Of a stretch of DNA of 7,476 nucleotides, positions 1 to 6,256 are shown piece by piece. The stretch covers positions 1-7,476 of the forward strand of contig VGLL01000047.1 in assembly GCA_016866735.1 (NCBI GenBank), read 5' to 3'. Under the pieces are notes generated by a model, which was not told the DNA's origin, did not search any database, and saw nothing but the letters and a program-made list of their open reading frames with translations. Made by a program: the position numbers and the translations under genes. Source of the DNA: Candidatus Shapirobacteria bacterium (GTDB lineage Bacteria; Patescibacteriota; Microgenomatia; VGLL01). Position 1 is the first letter of the stretch, and every line of letters starts with the position of its first letter.

Positions 1-1
1 T

Positions 2-202
2 TTTATGCAAGCTTTAGTACAAGAGAGACTTTCTGAAACAGCAGGGACATTCCTTTCGCCTAATATTCTATCTTGGATTCTTCAGTATATTAATTTGGAG
101 ACAAGAATGGCAAAAGCCGTAGGCAGAGAAACATTAAACGAAATGGTTGGGGCTATCTTTCCTTCTGGCGGAGGAGGAGGCAAAAGAGGAGGAAGAAAAT
201 AA
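2..202 (+). CDS. Unrecognised ORF, probably the 3' end of a gene entering from the left
   Basis: I do not recognise this protein. The frame is open to the left edge. An ATG lies at position 5, but only four bases precede it, so whether this is a 65-residue protein or the C-terminus of a longer one cannot be decided here. What is visible is a probably helical segment containing LSPNILSWILQYINLETRM and AKAVGRETLNEMVGAIF, followed by a low-complexity basic tail SGGGGGKRGGRK. There is no clear membrane helix or signal peptide. Codon choice looks coding (mixed synonymous codons, amphipathic pattern) and is slightly more AT-rich than the large genes. It is the only gene on the plus strand and converges on the VirB6-like gene with only 19 bases between the two stop codons. 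The basic tail could bind nucleic acid or acidic surfaces, but that is only a guess. Confidence 0.5.
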   Translation, partial: FMQALVQERLSETAGTFLSPNILSWILQYINLETRMAKAVGRETLNEMVGAIFPSGGGGGKRGGRK

Positions 203-222
203 AAGAAAGGGGCCAGCCCTCT
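196..222 (-). terminator. Weak intrinsic terminator after the VirB6-like gene
   Basis: Read on the minus strand, the last base of the TAA stop begins a six-pair stem: AGAGGG (222-217) pairs with CCCTTT (211-206) with one G-U pair, around a CTGGC loop (216-212). It is followed by a U-rich run TTTTATTTT (204-196). The stem is short, so efficiency is uncertain. The U tract lies inside the 3' end of the convergent plus-strand ORF, so the two genes share this end region. Confidence 0.45.
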
Positions 223-1946
223 TATGTGGCGGGAATCGGTCTCCCTTTAATCCTTTCCCTGCCTTCTTCGCCTGTAGTTTCTTTTTCTTCTTCTGGAATT
301 CCCAGTCTTTTGCCAACTTGATAGCTGACGAACTTACTCGCAGCACTCGTAACGCCCGCTTTCGTTGCCCCCCAGCCCATTCTAAACGGGGCAGCAAAGG
401 GCCCGACAGCCGGCCCCAAGGCTTCTCCCATCGCCGCGCCGTAGGGTGTGGGCTTGATTGATAAAGCTTGATTAACCATTTCCGCCACTTTCGGTGTCAT
501 TAGCAAAATACCATAAGCAATAAGGCTACCAATAATATTCCCGGTTGCCTTAAGCGGACCTACTTCCAAAAATGGAGGGGCCCAAAGAGCACCGCCATAT
601 TTTTGAGTCGCGTTTACCAAAACAGTCGCCAACAGGAACATCGCCACAACTGCCGGGAAAATTAAGATATTACTCAAAAGCCCCCTTAACCAACCCAGAA
701 AGGAATCTTGCCCGGGAAGAACATTAAGCATAATTTGCAACGGCCCAAAAATCACGCTGATTAAAATGCGTACATACGCCGAAAGCAGGGCAAAGAAAAG
801 CTTAAAAAAAGCAAAGAAGAGGGCAATGCCTAAGACAAAAGACATAAGGTTGCTCCCCACATTAAGCCCCGGGATTTGAGAGATCGGCCCAAAGAGACTC
901 TCAAGAATATTCTTTAAGACGCCAGGCAGATAGGCAGCTGGGTTTAGAACCGATGATAAGTCCTCGATCGCCTTTCCGCCACGCCAGAGGAAACTACCAA
1001 ATAAATCCAAAGTGCTTGCACTAAAGAATGCTTGTTGTGTCTTGGCCACTGTATCCCCCAAAAAGCCACTCTGCCCAAAAACAAAAACAACGATCGCAAT
1101 CATCAAATAAATCAAATCAATCAAAAAACCGGCGATGGCGTAAGAAAAGGTAACTAAAAGCAGGGCCACAACCACCCGCGGAATGGCACTCTGGATGGTT
1201 ATTGCCGTCTGTGGATTCAGCTTGACTCTAAACATAATGGCAAACCCCATCACCAAGAAAACGAGGATAAAAAAGATGTAAGCCATATTTCGAAAGGCAC
1301 CCCAAATAGGTAAAAGTGGTCGCAAGCCCGTGAAGCCAATGCCCTGCTGAGCATAAACGGGAGAAACGATACCCAATTTTCTGCCGACATAAGCCAGGTA
1401 CTCGGTGCCATGGGCCGGGGGGGTTCCAATCATAAGCACAATAAGATTGCCCACTCCGCCAAGAGCGCCGCCGGTGCGAGAAGTGGTTGTCTGGGAAGAA
1501 GACAACTCGGCTATCTGTCCCCACAAAAAATCATTGCCGATATCAATTGAACCACTAATATTAGCGGCTAACCACGACTCGCCGGTTAGCTCGCCGGTCC
1601 TCTTTGATATTGCTAGCGATTCGTGAACTCGATTGGGATCATAATACCAAGGGGCTGTGGCACTGCTCCACTCTCTATAATTCTTACAATTTTCTTTAAG
1701 TGAGTCCCCTGCCTCCGCGGGCATCCAAGACGCTGAGCGCGTATTGTAATCATAAACACACTTCACCCGACCATTGGTAGATTCTATTACCGAACCAATT
1801 TCGCAAATGGTTTCCCTAGTCGAATCTCGGGGATCCACGCAGCCAACGGCACCTCCTGTCACCGCTCCTACCGGCGAAACGCGGCCAACCACGCTCAGCG
1901 TGGTTACTAGTATTCCCAAAATTATCAAAATCTTAAAAATTTTCAC
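222..1946 (-). CDS. VirB6/TrbL-like type IV secretion membrane protein
   Basis: Likely the polytopic inner-membrane channel component of a type IV secretion or conjugation-like machine. Start is GTG. Residues 1-29 form a signal peptide-like segment (MKIFK plus a hydrophobic stretch). Residues 30-210 appear to be an exported region with four cysteines (C36, C48, C63, C87), ending near a VYAQQG sequence. Membrane helices follow at about 222-238, 258-290, 366-400, 425-445 and 467-484. The core shows AFRNMAYIFF, AIPRVVVALLLVTFSYAIAG, IFGPLQIMLNVLPG and SNILIFPAVVAMFLL, which I associate with CPR TrbL/VirB6 homologues. A charged tail (550-570, rich in E, K, R) is probably cytoplasmic. It lies downstream of the pilin and Cys-rich genes but has its own promoter. 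No Shine-Dalgarno precedes the GTG. The family call rests on topology and recalled motifs; substrate (DNA or protein) is unknown. Confidence 0.8.
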   Translation of the reverse strand: MKIFKILIILGILVTTLSVVGRVSPVGAVTGGAVGCVDPRDSTRETICEIGSVIESTNGRVKCVYDYNTRSASWMPAEAGDSLKENCKNYREWSSATAPWYYDPNRVHESLAISKRTGELTGESWLAANISGSIDIGNDFLWGQIAELSSSQTTTSRTGGALGGVGNLIVLMIGTPPAHGTEYLAYVGRKLGIVSPVYAQQGIGFTGLRPLLPIWGAFRNMAYIFFILVFLVMGFAIMFRVKLNPQTAITIQSAIPRVVVALLLVTFSYAIAGFLIDLIYLMIAIVVFVFGQSGFLGDTVAKTQQAFFSASTLDLFGSFLWRGGKAIEDLSSVLNPAAYLPGVLKNILESLFGPISQIPGLNVGSNLMSFVLGIALFFAFFKLFFALLSAYVRILISVIFGPLQIMLNVLPGQDSFLGWLRGLLSNILIFPAVVAMFLLATVLVNATQKYGGALWAPPFLEVGPLKATGNIIGSLIAYGILLMTPKVAEMVNQALSIKPTPYGAAMGEALGPAVGPFAAPFRMGWGATKAGVTSAASKFVSYQVGKRLGIPEEEKETTGEEGRERIKGRPIPAT

Positions 1947-1961
1947 TTGTTTGTTAATACT

Positions 1962-1992
1962 ATTATATTATCCTTTACAATCCCTTTGTCAA
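1962..1992 (-). promoter_or_regulatory. Sigma-70-type promoter of the VirB6-like gene
   Basis: On the minus strand there is a perfect -35 TTGACA (1992-1987) and a perfect TATAAT (1967-1962) with a long 19-base spacer. An overlapping TAATAT (1970-1965) gives a 16-base spacer. Using TATAAT, transcription would start near 1955, about eight or nine bases before the GTG at 1946, leaving almost no leader. The bases before the GTG are AACAAACAA, with no Shine-Dalgarno. The start site is predicted, not measured. Confidence 0.6.
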
Positions 1993-2020
1993 CCCTCCGA
2001 TTCGGAGGGCAATCCCCTCC
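1993..2020 (-). other. Two competing hairpins between the Cys-rich and VirB6-like genes
   Basis: Three complementary blocks follow each other on the minus strand: GGAGGG (2020-2015, starting in the TAG stop), CCCTCC (2009-2004) and GGAGGG (1998-1993). The middle block can pair with the first (loop GATTG) or with the third. The latter extends to CCCTCCG/CGGAGGG with a three-base loop. The promoter -35 starts at the next base. With no U tract after it, this is not a standard intrinsic terminator. It could pause or end transcription of the upstream gene, protect the 3' end, or bind a regulator. Confidence 0.45.
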
Positions 2021-4560
2021 TACTGCGGCATTAAAATCTGGCCGGTAATAAGATCCTTCAGTTGCTTCAACGCTCCCAAGTGGGAAATCTTAAGAGTTCC
2101 GCTTTGGGGTTTTATATACGGCTCCTCTCCCCCAAATGCCCCGCTGAAAGAATACGTAATTGGCGTTTCGGCCGGCATATCCTCACTTATTATTTGGTCA
2201 AAGTCTTTATTTTTGTCGTTCGTAATTTTAAAGATTTTAAAGAGGCCGTCGGCACCTCCGGCCGTCTGCTGCCAAATCTTATCAATCAGGGGAATCGAGA
2301 CTTTGACTTCTACTTTCCGGGAAACAGGCGCCCTCACCGGATCGAAACAGGGATCGTACCAGCCGGGAGTCCCAGGGTTCTGGGTAACGCCGCAAGACAG
2401 ATGTTCGGAATTTCTGACGGTGTCGTTAACCACCAGAGTAAAATTATTTGCGGCCTCGCCGCATAATTCATCACCCTGGCCGCCCATCGCCATCTTGTCG
2501 CAAGCCTTAATCTCCGGCAACTCCGGCGCTCCGCAGGGCGGCGGCGGGGGCGTAGGCGGTGGCCCCCCGAAATATTCGCCCGGACAGGCATACCCAGGAT
2601 TTCCGCTGGGACAACGAAGGGCCATATCGCACTCTTCCCAACCGCAGATTCCCCAAAACCAGTGCGGCGGACAGCAACCGTGTTCTCCCCGGCAGTTGCC
2701 CTTCGCCATACAGCTGCAATCTCCCCACTGGTCGGCGTAAAGATACTTGCAGCCATAGGGAATACCTCCCGTCGCCTGGGTAGTGGCTTTTTGGCTGAAA
2801 TCTGGAGAAAATGTCCGAAGATTACCGAAAAATCCGCTTGTTTCCGCAGCGCTCTTCCCGGTAAGCCCAATCGGATTTTCTTTGTATTTAGGCACAAGCA
2901 AGCTCTTTAACTGTCCGGTAATTTCTTCAAGCCGGGCTAAATGGGGAAAACGGAGTTTCCCGGCTTTATTGTCGGCGGGCTTAATTGTCGCGTTAGGATA
3001 GAAAGGGTTGTTTTGAGGCACTAGATAAAAACCCCCCAACAAGTCGTCTCGGGAAAACATAGGGATCGCCTTCCAGAGTTTCCCCCACTTAGTCTTTTGC
3101 CATTCATTTATTTTATCCTGGCATTCTGCCGCACTTTTAAAATTCTGACACTGGGGCTTTATCCTGTCTGGCCCCTCGGCAAATAAATTTAGCTTCACTG
3201 GGTCACCTTCGCCCTCTAATTGCACTGAATAAACCGGTTGCCCGTTCGCCTTGCGCCGCACCATGTCCCGGATCATGTCTCTCTTGAGATTATCTTGAAT
3301 TATCTCCGGCGCTAACCGTCGGAAAACCCCTGCCTCGTCCATAATCTGCTGTTGAATAGCGAAGGCCTTTTTAACATCATCGGGATTCGTATATTCAAGA
3401 TCGGGCAGTTCTCTGGCCGGGTCCTTTTTGTCGTAATAGATTGTTCCTTCAAAGTAGTCCGCCAGATATTCCTCTTGGATCGCCTGTTTTAATTCCTTTT
3501 CTTTCCCGGGTTTAGCCAATTCAGGAAAGATTTTCGCGGCGGTTTCAAAACTGATTCCGGCAATGGGCAATTCGGTTTTACTGGCATCAACCGCAATCGT
3601 CCCCCCCCAGGCTTGGTCCACAAAAAAACCCGCCTCGCTCTTTCCTTCCGCAGGGCACGGCCGGCCATCCTTCTTTTGAAAAATCACCGTCTCGCCAACC
3701 TCCAGACTCGTACCGCAATTTGTCCCCACTGACGAAGCGGGAAAACAGGCTAAACAAGGATACGGCCGGCTGGAACCGTATTGCTCTTTTGCCTTAGGCT
3801 GGCACTCGAGCCCGCCCGGCGGAGTGCCCGGTCCCGCCGGCAAGGCATTACTTTTGCCGAGAACCAATTCGATACCACTGGCGGGTTTTTGTCTTTGCCA
3901 CCAGTCATACCGCCAGCGAGGATCCATAAACATACCAGTATCCCGAATGGAAACTAAAAGCTCTCCTGTCCCCCGGCCGATTATTGCCCCGGCTTGCAGG
4001 GCCGGCAAGGGGTTTCTGCCGGCCTGGTCTAACTCGTTATAAAACGCCACTAACCTTGGGTCAACTTGAAAATTGATTAAATGAACGGTATAGCCAGGCC
4101 CGGCCACCGAATCGTCAAGGGTATACTGCAAGGTAATGCTGTCCGCGTCGGCGTAAAGAACAAGAACCTCGAATCCTCCTCCGATGCCATAGCCAGATAC
4201 AGGCACGAGAATCGCCTTGCCGCTGGCGGCAAAACCGACCAGGCTGGAGTAGTCAGCGGGAGCGTCGGCCGGCCGGGGATAAAGACCGTCCCGCCTGTTA
4301 TTGGCCCAATCCCACTCATAAACTTGGCGAAGACTGGTTATCGCCGGCAACGCCTCGCCTTCGATAAGAGTGCTTAACTGGGGCGCCTGCGGCTCGGTGT
4401 CGTGGACAAAATCGATCAGGCCCAATTTTCCCGAGATCGTTTCCCAGCCTCTTACTTTTATATTCTTATCCGGATTCTGGCCTTCGTCAGCGAAAACGGA
4501 CGGAACCGCCGGGAACAGCCTGAAAATCAAAAAGAAGACCAAAACGATAATCTTTTTCAT
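2020..4560 (-). CDS. Large exported Cys-rich protein with degenerate LytM/M23-like module
   Basis: No firm family name; probably an extracellular accessory or structural part of the pilus/secretion machine. An 846-residue protein with a signal peptide (1-24, cleavage probably after VFA). Residues 76-221 resemble the layout of an M23/LytM domain: GYGIGGGFEVLVLYA, then LPALQAGAIIGRGTG, then IRDTGMFMDPR and DWW. The HxxxD and HxH zinc ligands are not visible, so it is probably not an active peptidase. The middle (250-590) is soluble with scattered cysteines and charged helices (about 350-440). Ten cysteines cluster at 604-659, followed by a proline hinge (667-675) and a C-terminal domain (about 680-846) ending GQILMPQ. 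There is no C-terminal anchor or sortase motif. The total is 22 cysteines. Its ATG overlaps the pilin stop as ATGA and there is no clear Shine-Dalgarno, so translation is probably coupled to the pilin gene. Export and gene reality are well supported; function is inferred. Confidence 0.75.
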   Translation of the reverse strand: MKKIIVLVFFLIFRLFPAVPSVFADEGQNPDKNIKVRGWETISGKLGLIDFVHDTEPQAPQLSTLIEGEALPAITSLRQVYEWDWANNRRDGLYPRPADAPADYSSLVGFAASGKAILVPVSGYGIGGGFEVLVLYADADSITLQYTLDDSVAGPGYTVHLINFQVDPRLVAFYNELDQAGRNPLPALQAGAIIGRGTGELLVSIRDTGMFMDPRWRYDWWQRQKPASGIELVLGKSNALPAGPGTPPGGLECQPKAKEQYGSSRPYPCLACFPASSVGTNCGTSLEVGETVIFQKKDGRPCPAEGKSEAGFFVDQAWGGTIAVDASKTELPIAGISFETAAKIFPELAKPGKEKELKQAIQEEYLADYFEGTIYYDKKDPARELPDLEYTNPDDVKKAFAIQQQIMDEAGVFRRLAPEIIQDNLKRDMIRDMVRRKANGQPVYSVQLEGEGDPVKLNLFAEGPDRIKPQCQNFKSAAECQDKINEWQKTKWGKLWKAIPMFSRDDLLGGFYLVPQNNPFYPNATIKPADNKAGKLRFPHLARLEEITGQLKSLLVPKYKENPIGLTGKSAAETSGFFGNLRTFSPDFSQKATTQATGGIPYGCKYLYADQWGDCSCMAKGNCRGEHGCCPPHWFWGICGWEECDMALRCPSGNPGYACPGEYFGGPPPTPPPPPCGAPELPEIKACDKMAMGGQGDELCGEAANNFTLVVNDTVRNSEHLSCGVTQNPGTPGWYDPCFDPVRAPVSRKVEVKVSIPLIDKIWQQTAGGADGLFKIFKITNDKNKDFDQIISEDMPAETPITYSFSGAFGGEEPYIKPQSGTLKISHLGALKQLKDLITGQILMPQ

Positions 4561-4940
4561 GGAACCACTACGAAATTAGTCACGTCCACATTGGTAAAGA
4601 CTTTAATGAATTGCAGAATAAACCAGGAACCAATCACTAAAACCAGACCCAAAATGGCATAAGTTAAAGTATTGCGGGCTTTCTCGGTTGCTTGCTTGTC
4701 ACCACCGCTCATAATGTATTGTCCGCCCCCGACGATTAGCATCACAAATACCGCCAGTCCGGCGAGCCTCGTAATGACATTCAAAACAGCACTAAAAATA
4801 CATTCTATTCCCTTGAGGGTCACTATCTCTACGCCCCTCACGTTTGCGACACAACCAGATGACCAATCAACTGCCCAAACCGGAGTTACCAAGGAAAGAT
4901 AAATAATAACTAGTAGCAGAAAACTAATCGCTTTTTTCAC
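4557..4940 (-). CDS. VirB2/TrbC-like pilin subunit
   Basis: Probable major subunit of a type IV secretion-type pilus, or a small membrane component of it. I chose the GTG at 4940 (127 residues) over an upstream in-frame TTG at 4994. The GTG gives a textbook signal peptide, M-K-K-A-I plus a hydrophobic stretch ending PVWA at residue 23, and the extension would overlap a promoter. The mature part carries two cysteines (C30, C47) and two membrane helices (about 51-77 and 92-111). They are separated by the polar loop IMSGGDKQATEKARNTLTYA, typical of CPR and Gram-positive pilin-like proteins of this fold. The C-terminal tail NVDVTNFVVVP follows. Its TGA stop overlaps the next ATG. Small two-helix proteins like this are also annotated as hypothetical membrane proteins; the neighbouring VirB6-like gene supports the pilin call. 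Confidence 0.75.
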   Translation of the reverse strand: MKKAISFLLLVIIYLSLVTPVWAVDWSSGCVANVRGVEIVTLKGIECIFSAVLNVITRLAGLAVFVMLIVGGGQYIMSGGDKQATEKARNTLTYAILGLVLVIGSWFILQFIKVFTNVDVTNFVVVP

Positions 4941-4950
4941 TATCAATTTA

Positions 4951-4979
4951 AATCTACCACTCTGGCTTGCTCCCGTCAA
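4951..4979 (-). promoter_or_regulatory. Promoter of the pilin operon
   Basis: On the minus strand a -35 TTGACG (4979-4974, five of six consensus bases) is separated by exactly 17 bases from a -10 TAGATT (4956-4951, four of six). The predicted transcript start, near 4944, is only about four bases before the preferred GTG at 4940. The bases before the GTG, ATTTAAATTGATA, contain no Shine-Dalgarno, so the mRNA would be leaderless or nearly so. This also argues against the TTG at 4994 as the start. Confidence 0.5.
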
Positions 4980-4994
4980 GGAGTCGAGGAGCAA
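4967..4994 (-). repeat. Inverted repeat framing the pilin promoter -35
   Basis: On the minus strand TTGCTCC (4994-4988) and GGAGCAA (4973-4967) are perfect 7-base inverted copies, extendable by a T-G wobble, with a 14-base spacer that contains the -35 box TTGACG. There is no U tract after it, so it is a poor terminator for the upstream membrane-protein gene. Its position suggests a possible operator, but chance cannot be excluded. Confidence 0.4.
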
Positions 4995-5013
4995 TTACGC
5001 GCATACGATAGAA

Positions 5014-6255
5014 CTAACTGTCTAGTGCAGCACCGATTAAAAGAAGTTGCGAAAGGCAACCAGGGTAGCTGTAATTGAAGAAGCGGGAAAAAAACCAAAA
5101 TACCGAAAGAAAAATGGCATAATTTATTACCATCCGTGCCAGGCTATTTTCCCTAAGCTGTTTTTTTACCAGAAAAACAAGAACGGGCAGGCTAAAAATT
5201 ACTTGAAATAGCCAAAAGGGGTAATTTCCCAGAGCAGATTTTATGATCCCTAACGAGACAAGCCAAGAAGAAAAGCCCATCCCCCGGATGGGATAACTGG
5301 TTGACAAACTACCATCGAGATATTGATAAGTATCGCCGATAAAGGATCTTGTATTCCAAAGCAAAAATGGCAAAATGAAAAGCAAACAAGCAGCAAATAG
5401 CGGCCAGCATTTTTTTGCGACTCCTAATACTAGCGGGATCAGTCTCTTGGGCTTAACTTGCCGGGAAACGAAAATAAAATAGAAGGGAAGAATAAACCAA
5501 GCTGTTTGTTTACTGGCAAGAGCAAGCCCTAAGGGGACGGCGGAAAGTGTTATCCTACCTCTTTTTAGAAAATAAATGGTTAATAACAACCAAAAGAGGA
5601 TAAAGACATCATTGTATCCCTCGACAAGATCTAGGACAAAAATGGGGTTAAATGCAAAAATAATCAAGAAAAGTAATCGATTTCTTTCACTCTTTACAAT
5701 CTTGTAAAGCAAATACAGCGAACCAATAAAGCAAAAACAGAAAACAAACCGGATGTCGAACCAGCCAATCAGGAAAATGCCCGAAAGGTAGAAGGGCAAG
5801 GCGAAGAGGAAAAGAAAGGGCAAATAGGTAAAATGAAAAAGGGCGGGGTTCGGCTCGCCCGCCATCGCGGTATAGCCCCATCTGATCAAAGGAGTTCCAA
5901 GATAATCCTCCGCATAAGGATTTTTTCCGTTCAAGAAATATTTGATCGCCTCCTCTGCCTGTAGGGCCCCGTCGTGAATATAAAACTCGGGGGCAGAAAA
6001 GTGCCTCATGGAAATTAAAAGCGACACAACTAATCCAATGGTCAAGAGAGCTATCAAGGAAAAAATTGCCATTCTCAAGCCGAGAAAAATCTTTTTCTTG
6101 GTCGTTTCGCAGAGAAAATAAAGAATTAATAGCGGAAAAACAGGAAAAACCACCGGAATCACCCCCAAGTTAAACCTGAAAGATGCTGCCGATAAAAAAG
6201 AAAGGGCCAGGATAAAGAGAAAAAGGGGGGTTGAGTAATTTCTTTTTGTTATCAT
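5014..6255 (-). CDS. Polytopic GT-C-like glycosyltransferase
   Basis: Likely a membrane glycosyltransferase of the GT-C fold that uses a lipid-linked sugar donor, acting on envelope glycans or glycoproteins. I prefer the ATG at 6255 (413 residues, starting MITKRNYS before the first helix), one base after the upstream stop (TAG-A-ATG). The ATG at 6291 would overlap the upstream gene by 35 bases. About ten or eleven hydrophobic helices are visible. After the first helices an extracytoplasmic loop carries IHDGALQAEEA (D95, candidate catalytic acid) and NGKNPYAEDY, the D-to-NPY spacing common in DUF2029/GT87-like and related enzymes. Further on come FNP (202-204), EGYNDVF (212-218) and ALASKQTAWF (K249), also typical. 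It ends SRFFNYSYPG plus a last helix, so it looks complete or nearly so. The acceptor and exact family cannot be fixed from sequence alone. No Shine-Dalgarno is seen. Confidence 0.7.
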   Translation of the reverse strand: MITKRNYSTPLFLFILALSFLSAASFRFNLGVIPVVFPVFPLLILYFLCETTKKKIFLGLRMAIFSLIALLTIGLVVSLLISMRHFSAPEFYIHDGALQAEEAIKYFLNGKNPYAEDYLGTPLIRWGYTAMAGEPNPALFHFTYLPFLFLFALPFYLSGIFLIGWFDIRFVFCFCFIGSLYLLYKIVKSERNRLLFLIIFAFNPIFVLDLVEGYNDVFILFWLLLTIYFLKRGRITLSAVPLGLALASKQTAWFILPFYFIFVSRQVKPKRLIPLVLGVAKKCWPLFAACLLFILPFLLWNTRSFIGDTYQYLDGSLSTSYPIRGMGFSSWLVSLGIIKSALGNYPFWLFQVIFSLPVLVFLVKKQLRENSLARMVINYAIFLSVFWFFSRFFNYSYPGCLSQLLLIGAALDS

Positions 6256-6256
6256 T

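Noticed and set aside
134..461. Small open frames on both strands around the 3' end of the VirB6-like gene
   Set aside because: They have low-complexity K/E/S/F-rich translations generated by the antisense of known coding sequence and the purine-rich tail.
2213..2897. Long overlapping open frames on both strands (175 and 187 residues) inside the Cys-rich gene
   Set aside because: They are shadows of a GC-rich gene. They lack signal peptides, domains or start signals, while the main frame has a signal peptide, the cysteine cluster and coupling to the pilin.
3601..3608. Run of eight C (G8 on the coding strand), and a seven-G run at 1417-1423, as phase-variation tracts
   Set aside because: Both lie mid-gene, encode Trp-Gly-Gly and Thr-Pro-Pro in frame, and the frames are intact. 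They are short for slippage switches and more relevant as possible sequencing-error sites.
4941..4994. TTG start at 4994 for the pilin
   Set aside because: It puts 18 polar residues before a perfect M-K-K signal peptide, and the segment overlaps a spaced -35/-10 promoter.
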